Shown: positions 19,679 through 29,635, numbered from the stretch's first letter. The stretch: 64,000 nucleotides of DNA from Glaciimonas sp. PCH181 (GCF_003056055.1 NZ_PYFP01000002.1:558001-622000), one strand, 5' to 3'. The notes: generated by a model from the sequence alone, not told the origin. Made by a program: numbers and translations.

Positions 19679-20974
19679 ATGTTTAGTTTTTTCAAGAAAA
19701 AATCCAAAGTTGACCCAACCGCGTTGCCGGAATTGCAACATGAAACGCCTCCCGCAGTGCCCGAAGCCTCCAACACGGAGTGCGCTCCGCCGCTGCCCGA
19801 AAGCACGCAGAACGCCGATACGCCAAAACGCTCATGGCTAGATCGGCTGACTAATAAAGAGGCCGAGGCTTCAACGCCACCTGTTTCAGAGCAGGCGATA
19901 CCTGAAGTTATTGCGCCGCCGCAACCGATTGCACCGCTGCCGGTGGAAAAGCCGACCCCTGCCGTCGTTCCGCTACCAACGCCGCCAATCGTCGCGTCCC
20001 CCGCACCAGCCGCTATCCTCGAGGCTGAAGAATACGAAGAGGAAATAGTTATTCCAGCCGCAGTTGCCGCAGAGCAAAAGCGCTCCTGGCTAACGCGACT
20101 GAAAACGGGTCTATCAAAGACTTCCTCTAATCTGACCACGTTATTCATCGGCGCAAAGATCGACGATGCGCTGTATGAGGAGTTGGAATCTGCGTTGTTG
20201 GTCTCGGATGCCGGTGTTGAAGCGACCCAATATTTGCTGAATGCACTGAAAAAGAAGGTTAAGGATGAGCGCCTGACCGAAGCTCCTCAGGTAAAAACCG
20301 CTTTACGTTCTTTGCTCATTGCGTTGCTGACACCGTTGCAAAAACCGATGGCTATCGGCAAACATCAACCGCTGGTAATGATGATTGCCGGCGTAAATGG
20401 TGCTGGAAAAACAACCACTATCGGCAAACTAGCCAAGCATTTACAGGCGCATAAACAATCGGTCTTGCTGGCTGCAGGCGATACTTTCCGCGCCGCTGCC
20501 CGCGAGCAGCTGACGATCTGGGGCGAGCGCAATAATGTCAGCGTGATCGCACAAGAATCGGGCGATCCGGCCGCTGTTGCTTTCGATGCGGTGCATTCTG
20601 CGCAAGCGCGCGGGACCAATGTTGTGATGGTCGACACCGCCGGTCGTTTGCCGACGCAGTTGCATTTGATGGATGAGCTGAAAAAAGTTAAACGTGTGAT
20701 CGCCAAAGGCATGGCTTCGGCCCCGCATGAAATCCTGTTGGTGATCGATGGCAATACCGGCCAGAATGCCTTGACGCAAGTCAAAGCATTCGATGATGCG
20801 CTCGGCCTGACCGGTTTGGTGATTACTAAATTGGACGGGACCGCAAAAGGCGGCATCCTGGCAGCAATCGCCATTACGCGCGCCATCCCAGTGTATTTCA
20901 TTGGGGTGGGCGAACAGATAGAAGACTTGCAACCTTTTGACGCGACCGACTTTGTGGATGCTTTGCTGCGCTAA
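19679..20974 (+). CDS. ftsY: Signal recognition particle receptor FtsY
   Basis: FtsY is the SRP receptor GTPase that delivers ribosome-nascent chain complexes to SecYEG. The 431-residue protein has an N-terminal acidic, proline-rich A domain (about 1-135), then the NG domain. GTPase motifs are GVNGAGKTTTIGKLA near 237-251 (G1), GDTFRAAAREQL near 265-276, DTAGRLPTQ near 320-328 (G3) and TKLDGTAKGG near 383-392 (G4). The start MFSFFKKKSK has the amphipathic, basic membrane-targeting character seen in FtsY. ftsE and ftsX follow on the same strand. Confidence 0.97.
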   Translation: MFSFFKKKSKVDPTALPELQHETPPAVPEASNTECAPPLPESTQNADTPKRSWLDRLTNKEAEASTPPVSEQAIPEVIAPPQPIAPLPVEKPTPAVVPLPTPPIVASPAPAAILEAEEYEEEIVIPAAVAAEQKRSWLTRLKTGLSKTSSNLTTLFIGAKIDDALYEELESALLVSDAGVEATQYLLNALKKKVKDERLTEAPQVKTALRSLLIALLTPLQKPMAIGKHQPLVMMIAGVNGAGKTTTIGKLAKHLQAHKQSVLLAAGDTFRAAAREQLTIWGERNNVSVIAQESGDPAAVAFDAVHSAQARGTNVVMVDTAGRLPTQLHLMDELKKVKRVIAKGMASAPHEILLVIDGNTGQNALTQVKAFDDALGLTGLVITKLDGTAKGGILAAIAITRAIPVYFIGVGEQIEDLQPFDATDFVDALLR

Positions 20975-21039
20975 AAGGCAATCTGATGGTGGATTTACGC
21001 ACTTTTACGGATTTTTTTGAAGTATTTTTTCCTTAGACG

Positions 21040-21720
21040 ATGATTAAATTCAGCCAGGTCTCAAAACAGTATCAACGCGACACTTTTGCCTTGCGCGATA
21101 TTACGCTCACAGTCAATAAAGGCGATCTGATTTTTTTAGCAGGGCCGAGTGGGGCTGGCAAATCGACCTTATTAAAAATGATCGGCGCGATCGAACGACC
21201 AAGCAGCGGCACGCTGACCGTCAGCGGTCAAAACGTTGGCAAACTTAAAGCGTCGGGCATCCCTTATCTGCGCCGTAATCTGGGCCTGATTTTTCAGGAA
21301 CAACGCCTTTTATCGGATCGCACTGTGCTGGCAAATGTAGTGCTGCCTTTGCTTGTCACCGGTTCCAGCCGGGTTGAAGCAGAAATCCGTGCGCGGGCCG
21401 CATTGGACAAAGTCGGACTGATCGATAAAGCCGCATCCCTGCCTCAAACCTTGTCCGGCGGTGAACAACAGCGTGTGGCGATTGCCCGCGCTATCGTCAA
21501 CCGGCCGCAAATTATTCTGGCGGACGAGCCAACTGCAAACCTCGACCGCGACAATGCGGATCACGTCTTAAATGCACTCAAATCATTCCATGCCGCTGGC
21601 GTGACTTGTTTGATCTCAACCCATGACGAGCAATTTCTACATAGCGCCAACCACGTTATTTTTCTGGATCAGGGACAAATTGTCGATCATTGGCAAAACT
21701 CTGCGCGAGGTGGCAAATGA
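21040..21720 (+). CDS. ftsE: Cell division ATP-binding protein FtsE
   Basis: FtsE is the ABC ATPase that, with FtsX, activates periplasmic amidase/EnvC-type hydrolysis at the division septum. At 226 residues it is typical. Walker [10 protein letters not shown] near residues 36-44, signature LSGGEQQRV near 140-148 and Walker [12 protein letters not shown] near 160-170 are intact. The stop overlaps the ftsX start (ATGA at 21717-21720). It follows ftsY by 65 bases, as in E. coli ftsYEX. Confidence 0.97.
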   Translation: MIKFSQVSKQYQRDTFALRDITLTVNKGDLIFLAGPSGAGKSTLLKMIGAIERPSSGTLTVSGQNVGKLKASGIPYLRRNLGLIFQEQRLLSDRTVLANVVLPLLVTGSSRVEAEIRARAALDKVGLIDKAASLPQTLSGGEQQRVAIARAIVNRPQIILADEPTANLDRDNADHVLNALKSFHAAGVTCLISTHDEQFLHSANHVIFLDQGQIVDHWQNSARGGK

Positions 21721-22643
21721 AAACTTGGCTACGACAGCATTTATCGGCCATCGCAGACGCCTTTCTCCATTTAGGTAAAGCGCCCGGTAGTTTTGCCATG
21801 AACGTGCTGGTGGTGGCGATTGCATTAGCGTTGCCGTTTGCCGGTTTGACGATCCTTGAAAACATTCGTCCAGTGTCCGAGCAATTGGCGGTGCAGCCTG
21901 AAGTGAGTGTGTTCGCCAAGATCGAGACGTCACGCGAAAAGACCACTGCGTTAGCTACGCCGATCCGCACGATTTTGCAGAAATATGACAAACAGGCCAA
22001 ACTCCGTTTCGTCCCACGCGAACAGGCGCTAGACGACTTGAAGGGTAAAACCGGTCTGGCGGATGCGCTGACCACGCTGGGTCAAAATCCCCTGCCGGAC
22101 GCCTACGTTTTGCAATTATCCGGCTTTAAAAGTCTGGCGGATGCCAATCAAATTGACGCCATCACGGAAGAGCTAAAAGCGCTGCCCGGCGTGGATAGCG
22201 TGCAGGTCGATTCGGATTGGGTAAAACGCCTGGCAGCCTTGTTGCACATCATGCGTCTGGTGCTGTTATTTCTGGCGATAACGCTGGCTGTGGTGGTGGT
22301 CGCAGTTGTGTTCAATACCGTACGCTTGCAGGTTCTGACGCAACGTGAAGAAATCGCCGTCGCCAAGCTAGTTGGCGCGACCAATGCTTTCATTCACAGG
22401 CCGTTTTATTACTCCGGCGCGTTGCTAGGGTTGAGTGCTGGTGTCGTCGCGCTGGGCGGCGTCGCGCTTGGATTAAAACCTTTGAATCAGGCAATCGCGG
22501 AATTCGCGCAATTGTATGCCTCCGAATTTTTATTACTGCCGCTGGACCTCAGCTTTACGTTCGCGTTGCTGGCTGTCAGCGCCGGATTGGGTCTAATCGG
22601 AGCGGTATTATCGGTGCGGCGTCACTTGGCACGCTTAGCGTAA
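21717..22643 (+). CDS. ftsX: Cell division permease-like protein FtsX
   Basis: The 308-residue membrane partner of FtsE has one N-terminal transmembrane helix (MNVLVVAIALALPFAGLTIL near residues 29-48), a periplasmic domain of about 120 residues and three C-terminal helices. The ATG at 21717 is chosen because it overlaps the ftsE TGA; an in-frame start 27 bases upstream is inside ftsE and has no advantage. QREEIAVAKLVGAT near 209-222 is the conserved cytoplasmic coupling region of FtsX. Confidence 0.95.
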   Translation: MKTWLRQHLSAIADAFLHLGKAPGSFAMNVLVVAIALALPFAGLTILENIRPVSEQLAVQPEVSVFAKIETSREKTTALATPIRTILQKYDKQAKLRFVPREQALDDLKGKTGLADALTTLGQNPLPDAYVLQLSGFKSLADANQIDAITEELKALPGVDSVQVDSDWVKRLAALLHIMRLVLLFLAITLAVVVVAVVFNTVRLQVLTQREEIAVAKLVGATNAFIHRPFYYSGALLGLSAGVVALGGVALGLKPLNQAIAEFAQLYASEFLLLPLDLSFTFALLAVSAGLGLIGAVLSVRRHLARLA

Positions 22644-22682
22644 ACAACGGCTGTATCGTTCTCAATGCGCCTTTACGCTATG

Positions 22683-22705
22683 TGATGGCGATAACATCGC
22701 CATCA
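22683..22705 (+). terminator. Perfect hairpin after ftsX
   Basis: TGATGGCGAT (22683-22692) and ATCGCCATCA (22696-22705) form a 10-bp perfect stem with a 3-base loop 40 bases after the ftsX stop. No T tract follows, so it is a weak or Rho-assisted terminator or an mRNA end structure. Confidence 0.4.
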
Positions 22706-22764
22706 TCACCATTTAAATTTATCGGATGTAAATTGCTTCTCAATAATACAAGCCAACTTAACCC

Positions 22765-23721
22765 ATGCTGATCGGCGTGCTGTGCGCACTCGGTGCCGGG
22801 TTAGTCTGGGGCATGGTATTCATTACGCCCTTGCTGCTCTACGACTATCCCGGCATCGTGCTGTCATTTGGCCGCTATCTGGCATTTGGGCTGATTGCCG
22901 TCGTTCCTGCGTTATTCGATCGTAAGCGCATCTTGAAACTGACGCGGGCGGATTGGCAGGCCGCACTGAAACTCGCGCTGGTTGGCAATTTGCTGTACTA
23001 CGCGGCATTGGCAACGGCGATTCAATTGGCCGATGCGCCACTACCGACGATGATCATCGGCACCCTGCCGGTGGTCATTTCCATATGTTCAAACTGGTCG
23101 CCGACGCGTGGGGCCGACAGCGTCGCATGGCGTCTGTTGTTGCCGTCTATCGTAATTATTTTGTTGGGCTTGCTGTGTGTGAATAGCGCGGAAATGGCGC
23201 ACATGCAAAATGCTGGTACAGAACCACGGCCTTTGTCGGACTACTTACTTGGCTGCGGCATGGCAATCGCTGGCGTTGTCGCATGGACCTGGTATCCGAT
23301 TGTCAATGCGCGCTATCTAAAAGCCAATCCACGAATAAGCTCCACCACTTGGGCCACCGCGCAGGGCTTGGCCACGTTTCCGCTGGCAGTGATCGGTTTT
23401 ATCGGTTATTTCATATATTTGAAATTAACCGGTAATGCCTACACGTTCCCTTTCGGGCCACGTCCTGCCGTATTTATCGGGCTGATGCTCCTGATAGGCT
23501 TATGCGCTTCGTGGCTGGGAACGTTGTTTTGGAACAAGGCCAGTCAACATTTGCCGACAACGCTGCTAGCGCAACTTATCGTTTTTGAAACGTTGGCGGC
23601 GCTGCTGTATGCGTTCATACTCCGCGGCACGGCACCGAGCCTGGTCGTCATAGCGGGAGTCGTGCTGCTGGGATGCGGCGTGATTTTGGGTGTCCGTACC
23701 TTTCAGCATCAGATACCATAG
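22765..23721 (+). CDS. EamA/DMT-family transporter
   Basis: A 318-residue inner-membrane protein with about ten hydrophobic helices and the internal two-fold EamA repeat of the drug/metabolite transporter superfamily. GLVWGMVFITPLLL near residues 12-25 is the first helix of repeat one and the second repeat ends with VIAGVVLLGCGVILGVR near 294-310. The substrate cannot be predicted. The reading frame is close to the following lipoprotein gene (37 bases). Confidence 0.86.
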   Translation: MLIGVLCALGAGLVWGMVFITPLLLYDYPGIVLSFGRYLAFGLIAVVPALFDRKRILKLTRADWQAALKLALVGNLLYYAALATAIQLADAPLPTMIIGTLPVVISICSNWSPTRGADSVAWRLLLPSIVIILLGLLCVNSAEMAHMQNAGTEPRPLSDYLLGCGMAIAGVVAWTWYPIVNARYLKANPRISSTTWATAQGLATFPLAVIGFIGYFIYLKLTGNAYTFPFGPRPAVFIGLMLLIGLCASWLGTLFWNKASQHLPTTLLAQLIVFETLAALLYAFILRGTAPSLVVIAGVVLLGCGVILGVRTFQHQIP

Positions 23722-23758
23722 CGGCTACCTCCATTTTTGCAGTTACCTGCCTCCTACC

Positions 23759-24328
23759 GTGTTCAAAATTGCTATCAAACGTTCGCTAACCTCTGCCAGC
23801 CGCGCCGCGTTGCTATGCCTGGGAACTGTCCTTTTACTGGCCGCCTGCTCGCCTAAATTCAATTGGCGTCAGGTGCAGGGCAACGATGCGCCGTTTAGCG
23901 TATTGCTACCGGCAAAGCCTTCTACCTTCTCGCGTGAGATTGACCTGAACGGCCTCAAACTGAAGATGACCATGACCGCGACCGAAATCGACGACACCGT
24001 ATTTGCTGTCGGTAGCGCAAAAATAGCTGATACTGATCAGACCAGCGCAGCCCTTCAAGCCATGAAAACAGCCCTGGTAAAAAATATCAGCGGTAGTGTC
24101 ACATCCGAAACTTCGACCGCCGTCGCCACCAGCAACCCACAAAACAGCGGCCAAAGCATTACGCTAGAAGCACTCGGCGCGCCTGAAAATGGCGGTCAAC
24201 CGAAGATACTGTTCGCGCATTTACAAAGTAAGGGGCAATACATTTATCAAGTAATCGTCATCGGTCCGCAAAAAACCGTCTCGCGAGAGAATGTGGACAT
24301 GTTTATGCAATCGTTCAAAGCCAGCTAA
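23759..24328 (+). CDS. Putative lipoprotein, function unknown
   Basis: From the GTG at 23759 the product has 189 residues. It starts with a basic then hydrophobic signal (LCLGTVLLLAACS) with a lipobox LLAAC near residues 26-30. The mature part contains a repeated beta-rich pattern and no recognisable catalytic motif. Another GTG at 23690 is in frame but adds 23 residues before the signal sequence and overlaps the transporter gene. A weak terminator follows at 24374. I do not recognise a family with a known role. Confidence 0.75.
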   Translation: MFKIAIKRSLTSASRAALLCLGTVLLLAACSPKFNWRQVQGNDAPFSVLLPAKPSTFSREIDLNGLKLKMTMTATEIDDTVFAVGSAKIADTDQTSAALQAMKTALVKNISGSVTSETSTAVATSNPQNSGQSITLEALGAPENGGQPKILFAHLQSKGQYIYQVIVIGPQKTVSRENVDMFMQSFKAS

Positions 24329-24373
24329 AAAACACTGGCTTTATGTGCATTCGTGGTCTTGCGGCGTCAAAAT

Positions 24374-24396
24374 CCGCCTGATTACGCGGTTTTTTT
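24374..24396 (+). terminator. Rho-independent terminator
   Basis: CCGC (24374-24377) and GCGG (24386-24389) flank an 8-base loop and are followed by seven T residues (24390-24396). The stem is short but the T tract is good. It would end the lipoprotein transcript. Confidence 0.5.
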
Positions 24397-24519
24397 AGGG
24401 CAATATGGATATATCTTGATGGGACTGTAACGAGAAGTCACAATAGTGGCGATAGCACTAACGAACAGGTATTCTACAAACGTATTTTTTTAATCAACAA
24501 TAATATATGCTGAGGCTTT

Positions 24520-24864
24520 ATGTTAATTACCTTTAAATGCAAAGCATCACCAGACGTCGTCATGTATGAGCAACACGTCCAACGCATTTTCGAATTGCTG
24601 CACAAAGAACCAAAAATTGGGGTGATCACTGCCGCCGAAACCGGTCATGCGATCGAATTACTGCAAGGTGAAATTGCCAAGACTGCAGCCCATGAAAAAT
24701 CCGCAGAAGTAGAACGCGATGTGGTCGCGCATCACGGCGAAAGTGGCGATGACCATAACCACGAAGCTATTGAACGCGTCCCGTACGCTGCACGTACCCG
24801 TCCATTACTGGAAATGTTAATTGCCGCCAACAAGGCTGGCAACGACGTTCTTTGGGGTATTTAA
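24520..24864 (+). CDS. DUF1840 family protein
   Basis: The 114-residue protein matches the DUF1840 pattern: MLITFKCKASPDVVMYEQH at the N-terminus and a C-terminal RTRPLLEMLIAANKA segment. The middle is charged and His-rich (HHGESGDDHNHE near 78-89). TGAGG lies ahead of the ATG. The function is unknown; the family is largely betaproteobacterial, which supports the taxonomic inference. Confidence 0.87.
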   Translation: MLITFKCKASPDVVMYEQHVQRIFELLHKEPKIGVITAAETGHAIELLQGEIAKTAAHEKSAEVERDVVAHHGESGDDHNHEAIERVPYAARTRPLLEMLIAANKAGNDVLWGI

Positions 24865-24906
24865 TCCACCCTGAATCAATCAGTTTAAAAAAATAGCTTC
24901 GTCAGT

Positions 24907-24949
24907 GCCGATATTCGACCATACGCGATAACGTGGCCAGAATATCGGC
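24907..24949. repeat. 10-bp perfect inverted repeat
   Basis: GCCGATATTC (24907-24916) and GAATATCGGC (24940-24949) flank 23 bases. It lies between the DUF1840 gene and the HEPN remnant. No T tract follows on either strand. It might be a terminal repeat of a lost element or a 3'-end hairpin. Confidence 0.35.
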
Positions 24950-25064
24950 CCAAAAAACCCGAGCTTTCTCCAAATCATCAGTAAGTTGTTATCTGCACCT
25001 CTCGCAAAATTGCATGCATACAGCGTCCCTTGAGGCTAGTTTCTGCCCAGTTCGCCGTCCGATT

Positions 25065-25395
25065 TTATGTACTAATAATCTGCGAATTAATCCACTTAAC
25101 AAATTCTGTAGCCGGCGTTATCAATAAATTAACCTGATCAGCGTCCACCAAGTCGCCCGTGTAATCAGCTACCTGCCGAATCATGTGCGCGATTAAATAC
25201 CCGACCAAATTCAGCAGGAACAAGTCCGGTTTTCACCAAATACAACCCAAACGCTGAAATCAATCCGCGGTGTGTTTTCTCAAATGGGGGATTATCATCA
25301 GGAGCGATTTTAAGCAACGTGACTTTAGCCGCATCAAACATTGCGTAGTAGGCACGATTGAAAAAGTACAACCGTGCCGCGCAGTCGTGCGGCAC
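25065..25395 (-). pseudogene. HEPN-domain protein remnant with frameshift
   Basis: The reading frame from 25395 encodes FNRAYYAMFDAAK, KTHRGLISAFGLYLVKTG and AEFGRVFNRAHD, all typical of HEPN-domain proteins (often the toxin or effector half of HEPN/MNT pairs). Translation then stops near 25168 after AGS. One frame away the sequence continues IRQVADYTGDLVDADQVN and ends at a TAA at 25065-25067 after EFVKWINSQIIST, which matches the expected HEPN C-terminus. A small indel near 25175-25185 therefore splits the gene. The N-terminal part before NRAYY is also missing or altered. No MNT partner was found. Confidence 0.72.
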
Positions 25396-25406
25396 TCTCA
25401 GGCGAC

Positions 25407-26636
25407 TTACTTTGCACGCTTTTGCTTAAACTCCGTAAAGTAATACAGCAATGCTAATAAAGGCATTACAACGCCGAACAACGATACAAATCCCCAACCG
25501 CCGTAAGCATAAGCCCAACCACCCAGCCCGGAGCCAACCGCGCCACCGGCAAAAAATATCGCCATATACAAGCCATTTAAACGGCTACGTACTTCTCCGC
25601 CTAACGAAAAGATGGCGCGCTGTCCCAGTACCAGATTCGCCGATACCCCCATATCCAGCAATAATGCCGCCCCGACCAGCAAGGCCATCGAAAGGTGCGA
25701 ACTTGCGCCGATAGTCGCGCCGATGTAGGCCACGGGATAAGAGATCAATGCCAGCAGCAGTGCCAATCCTGTCGCCTTTCGGGTTAAGCCGCGATCTGCC
25801 AGTCTTCCTGCAATCGGTGCAGCAATCGCCCCCATCACCCCGGCGAGCGCAAATAACCCGATGCCGGTTTGTGACAAATCAAACCTCGGACCTGCCAGCA
25901 ACAATGGGATCACGGTCCAGAACATGCTGAACGCAGCAAACAGTAATGCGTGATAAGCCGCGCGCCGACGCAATATCGGGGTGGAAGTGAGCAAACCCCA
26001 CATCGAATGGAGCAATTGACCATACCGCATGCCGACCGCAGGCTGACGTTGTGGCAAATGACGCGCCAATACCAGCGCCAGGAGGCCAATTGCGCAGGCA
26101 GACATCGCAAACACGGCATGCCAGCCCCAATAGTTAGCGATCAGGCTAGATAATGGGCGCGCCAGCAATATCCCCATTAATAAGCCGCTCATTACGTTGC
26201 CGACTACCTGACCGCGCTTTTCCGGGGTCGCCAGATACGTCGCGTACGGTACTAAAACTTGCGCGGCAACCGAACTCAACCCAATCACGAGCGCAGCCAG
26301 CAAGAATTGCCAGGCGGTTTGCGAAAATGCAGCGGCGATTAACGCAAATACGGTGACCACCAGTGCGCTGACCACCAAACGCCGATTTTCGATCAAATCA
26401 CCGAGCGGTACGATAAATAGCAGCCCAAGGCAATAACCTATTTGCGACAGCGTCACGACTAGCCCTGCTGCTGCCGGTGAAAGATGGATCGAGGCGCTAA
26501 TCAAGCCGATTAGCGGTTGGGCGTAGTACAGATTGGCGACGATTGCCCCGCAAGCAATTGCCAGTAATAATGTAATCCAGGTAGGAATGGCGGTGGGCAC
26601 CGGATTAGACACGGGGGATGCCATTGCAGAAGTCAT
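25407..26636 (-). CDS. MFS transporter
   Basis: A 409-residue major facilitator with about twelve transmembrane helices. The first cytoplasmic loop carries the family motif-like [11 protein letters not shown] near residues 78-88 and the second half shows [15 protein letters not shown] near 275-289. It resembles the YnfM/arabinose-efflux-like group. The substrate cannot be told. AAAGG precedes the ATG at 26636. It is divergent from a LysE-type exporter. Confidence 0.87.
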   Translation of the reverse strand: MTSAMASPVSNPVPTAIPTWITLLLAIACGAIVANLYYAQPLIGLISASIHLSPAAAGLVVTLSQIGYCLGLLFIVPLGDLIENRRLVVSALVVTVFALIAAAFSQTAWQFLLAALVIGLSSVAAQVLVPYATYLATPEKRGQVVGNVMSGLLMGILLARPLSSLIANYWGWHAVFAMSACAIGLLALVLARHLPQRQPAVGMRYGQLLHSMWGLLTSTPILRRRAAYHALLFAAFSMFWTVIPLLLAGPRFDLSQTGIGLFALAGVMGAIAAPIAGRLADRGLTRKATGLALLLALISYPVAYIGATIGASSHLSMALLVGAALLLDMGVSANLVLGQRAIFSLGGEVRSRLNGLYMAIFFAGGAVGSGLGGWAYAYGGWGFVSLFGVVMPLLALLYYFTEFKQKRAK

Positions 26637-26830
26637 TGTTGCCTTTAAATAAATTTTTTAGCCGGGACGATAGCCGCAAAAAATCTGGTCGTCATTCAGT
26701 CAAGCGTAAGAAACCGCCTAGAATTGGCAATGTGACCAGGTACTTTAGCGGAAATCGTCACTCTCTGCCCGCAGCCGCCACACATGCCGTTACAATCACG
26801 TCTTTACATAGCAAGCGGTAACGCAAACCC

Positions 26831-27484
26831 ATGTTAACAAGCTACTTTGGCATTTCCGGTTTAGGGCTATTTTGTCTGACTGTACTGCTACTAAACGCCA
26901 CTCCCGGCCCGGATACGGCGTACATCATCGGCCGCAGCGTGGCGCAAGGTCGCAGCGCGGGCTTAATGTCGGCGTTGGGCATTACCGCAGGCTGTCTGGT
27001 GCATGCCACGCTGTCAGCATTCGGCTTAACGGCGTTGCTGGCCACTTCTGCTTCAGCTTTTCTGGCGATCAAACTGGCAGGTGGCGCGTATCTGATTTAT
27101 CTGGGCGTGCGCATGCTGCTAAAAAAACCTGATCATGCAGACACTGACAGCAACCGCAAAACCGCTGGCGATGTGCGTCCGCATCGCACCATTTTTCTGC
27201 AAGCGCTGCTGACGAATATCCTCAATCCCAAAGTTATTCTGTTTTTCTTGTCATTCTTTCCAATGTTCGTACAACACGATTCTCCCCACAAAATAGGTGC
27301 TTTTCTGCTGTTAGGCGTGATTTTTGCGTCGATGACGTTATGTTGGAACAGTGGCACTGCATTGCTCGCAGGCACCTTAAGTCGCCATGCCAGCAACAAT
27401 CCTCAAATTAAACAATGGCTGGAACGTACCGTGGGCGCTGCTTTTATCGCGCTCGGTATAAAGCTAGCCCTCACTAAAAGTTAA
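26831..27484 (+). CDS. LysE/RhtB-family amino acid exporter
   Basis: The 217-residue protein has six hydrophobic helices and the RhtB signature NATPGPDTAYIIGRSVAQG near residues 22-40. A second block, FLQALLTNILNPKVILFF near 118-135, is the family's conserved segment before helix 4. Members export small amino acids or homoserine lactones. The stop overlaps the next start (TAATG at 27482-27486), so it is translationally linked to rsmB. Confidence 0.9.
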   Translation: MLTSYFGISGLGLFCLTVLLLNATPGPDTAYIIGRSVAQGRSAGLMSALGITAGCLVHATLSAFGLTALLATSASAFLAIKLAGGAYLIYLGVRMLLKKPDHADTDSNRKTAGDVRPHRTIFLQALLTNILNPKVILFFLSFFPMFVQHDSPHKIGAFLLLGVIFASMTLCWNSGTALLAGTLSRHASNNPQIKQWLERTVGAAFIALGIKLALTKS

Positions 27485-28926
27485 TGTCGATCATGGACAA
27501 AAGTAAAATCCGCGTGGTGAAAAAAGCCAGCGCGCCAGCTTCGCCATCATCGGTGCAATCTCCTGCAAAGCCCGCCGCAATCCGGCCAAATGCCCCCCAC
27601 AAGTTGAATTTTTCGAACCTGAAAAATGACTCTCTGGCCTACGCTTTATTAGGCGCAGGTCAGGCCATCGCGATGGTGCGGGACGGTGCGTCGTTACCGC
27701 AGGCCCTGTCGCAAGTCTTTGCGCAAGCGGGTGCGCCAGCCGCCACCCGCGGTGCGATTCAGGATATTAGCTATCGCACCATGCGCGGCGTCGGTCAGGC
27801 CGAAGTTTTACTGGCTGCATTGACCAGCAAAGCGCCAGAACCATCGTTATTACATGGCTTATTATGTTGTGCCCTGTGTTTACTGGCAGAGACCGATGAT
27901 CCCGCTTATGACAACTTTACAGTCGTCGATCAGGCTGTCACCGCGACTGGTTCCGACCTTAGTATCGCCCATGCAAAAGGCATGGTTAATGCGGTTCTGC
28001 GGCGATTTTTACGCGAACGCGAGGCACTGACCGCCGAGGCGAATAAAAATCCGCTGGCCTTATGGAATTATCCGGTCTGGTGGATAGATCAGATCGCGGC
28101 GGCTTATCCAGACGACTGGCAAGCCATTCTGTTACTCGGCAATCAAGCCCCGCCACTGACATTGCGCGTGAATCAACGCAAAACCAGCGTAGAAAATTAC
28201 CTGCAACTATTATCCGAAAATAATATTAAGGCCAGTCAGATCGGCCCGGTGGCAGTTCGTCTGGACAAACCGCTACCGGTCAACCAAATTCCGGGTTTTG
28301 AAGACGGTTTAGTCTCCGTACAGGACGCAGCGGCACAATTAGCAGCACCGTTATTAGATTTGCAAGATGGCATGCGGATATTGGATGCTTGCGCTGCGCC
28401 GGGCGGAAAAACTTGCCATTTGCTCGAACTCGCCGATGTCAGCGTTACTGCGCTCGACCATGATGCAAAACGCCTGCAACGGATCGCCCAAAATTTACAG
28501 CGTTTGCAACTACAGGCAACCTTACAAGTGGGCGATGCGCGCACCGGCGTTACTTCAGCCTCTGCAACTGGCGGTTGGTGGGACGGTCAGCAATTCGACC
28601 GCATCCTGGCAGATGTGCCCTGCACTGCCTCTGGCATCGTGCGACGCCACCCGGATATTCGGTGGCTACGACGCATGACCGATACAGATCAACTTGCAAC
28701 ACTTTCGGCAGATATTCTGGACAATCTTTGGCAGATGCTACGACCAGATGGTAAATTGTTACTTGTAACCTGCTCTCTGTGGCCACAAGAATCAGAAGCA
28801 CAAGCAGCGGCATTTGCCGCGCGTCATCAGGCGATCAGATTGCCCGCACCCGGCCAATTAATACCAACAATGGGCGCGCAGCAAGATCACGATGGCCTGT
28901 TTTATGCCCTGTTCCAGAAAGCCTGA
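27484..28926 (+). CDS. rsmB: 16S rRNA m5C967 methyltransferase RsmB
   Basis: The 480-residue protein has the RsmB/Sun layout: an N-terminal NusB-like domain (about 40-185) and a C-terminal m5C methyltransferase domain. SAM and catalytic motifs are DACAAPGGKTCHLLEL near residues 300-315, ADVPCTASGIVRRHPD near 376-391 and TCSLWPQESEAQ near 423-434; the two cysteines are the TC and PC catalytic pair. The ATG at 27484 overlaps the upstream stop; another ATG follows three codons later. The first 45 residues are basic and disordered-looking. Confidence 0.94.
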   Translation: MSIMDKSKIRVVKKASAPASPSSVQSPAKPAAIRPNAPHKLNFSNLKNDSLAYALLGAGQAIAMVRDGASLPQALSQVFAQAGAPAATRGAIQDISYRTMRGVGQAEVLLAALTSKAPEPSLLHGLLCCALCLLAETDDPAYDNFTVVDQAVTATGSDLSIAHAKGMVNAVLRRFLREREALTAEANKNPLALWNYPVWWIDQIAAAYPDDWQAILLLGNQAPPLTLRVNQRKTSVENYLQLLSENNIKASQIGPVAVRLDKPLPVNQIPGFEDGLVSVQDAAAQLAAPLLDLQDGMRILDACAAPGGKTCHLLELADVSVTALDHDAKRLQRIAQNLQRLQLQATLQVGDARTGVTSASATGGWWDGQQFDRILADVPCTASGIVRRHPDIRWLRRMTDTDQLATLSADILDNLWQMLRPDGKLLLVTCSLWPQESEAQAAAFAARHQAIRLPAPGQLIPTMGAQQDHDGLFYALFQKA

Positions 28927-29044
28927 TTTTTCAACGCTTCATAACAACTTGATCGATGACTGACTGACAAACTCAGCTTTAGTGGCTGCCATCATCAACA
29001 TTTATCTTCTTTTTTTAACCGGACGTTGATCCGGCCCGAGAACA

Positions 29045-29635
29045 GTGACGCGACTATTGCATCATCTAATTAAGCACTCGCTGCTTAAGCTCTTGCTACT
29101 CATGATGCTGGGGGTGTCATTGGGCACTGTCGCTGCTTATGCGGCGGACGGCGCCGACATGACCAAGGCGCGCATTGAAACCAGCGATGATGGCTATCGA
29201 CTCTCGGCCGCATTTTCGTTTGACCTGAATCGTGGACTGGAAGACGCCATTAACCGCGGCGTCCCGTTATATTTCACGACCGAAGTCGAACTGACCCGGC
29301 CACGCTGGTATTGGTTTGATGAAAAAGCCATCAATGCCACGCAAACCATTCGCATTTCCTATAACGTTTTGACACGCCGCTATCACGCGGCAATCACCGG
29401 CAGCCTGCAACAGAGTTTTGACACGCTCGATGATGCAATGTCGTTGATTCGACGTCCCAGTCGATGGGTGATCGCGGACAAAGGCGCATTACAAGTCGGC
29501 GAAGTCTACAAGGTCGCTGTGCGTATGGGGCTTGATCTGGCCCAGTTACCGAAGCCGTTTCAGGTAAATGCGTTGAACAACAGCGACTGGCGTTTATCAT
29601 CCGATTGGAAAATCTTCAACTACAGGGCCGAATAA
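29045..29635 (+). CDS. DUF4390 protein preceding the NtrY-like kinase
   Basis: The 196-residue product begins at a GTG and has an N-terminal hydrophobic segment (LLLLMMLGVSLGTVAAYA) that looks like a signal peptide or anchor. The rest matches the DUF4390 pattern with FDLNRGLEDAINRGVPLYFTTE near residues 58-79 and a C-terminal DWRLSSDWKIFNY. The family is periplasmic and of unknown function. It lies one base upstream of the sensor kinase, as in other Burkholderiales, suggesting a part in sensing. Confidence 0.87.
   Translation: MTRLLHHLIKHSLLKLLLLMMLGVSLGTVAAYAADGADMTKARIETSDDGYRLSAAFSFDLNRGLEDAINRGVPLYFTTEVELTRPRWYWFDEKAINATQTIRISYNVLTRRYHAAITGSLQQSFDTLDDAMSLIRRPSRWVIADKGALQVGEVYKVAVRMGLDLAQLPKPFQVNALNNSDWRLSSDWKIFNYRAE

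Noticed and set aside
18841..20148. Long frame extending rsmD by about 200 codons at its N-terminus
   Set aside because: The extension is antisense to ftsY and its composition (Gly/Ser/Thr-rich) is a shadow; rsmD homology starts at the ATG at 19518.
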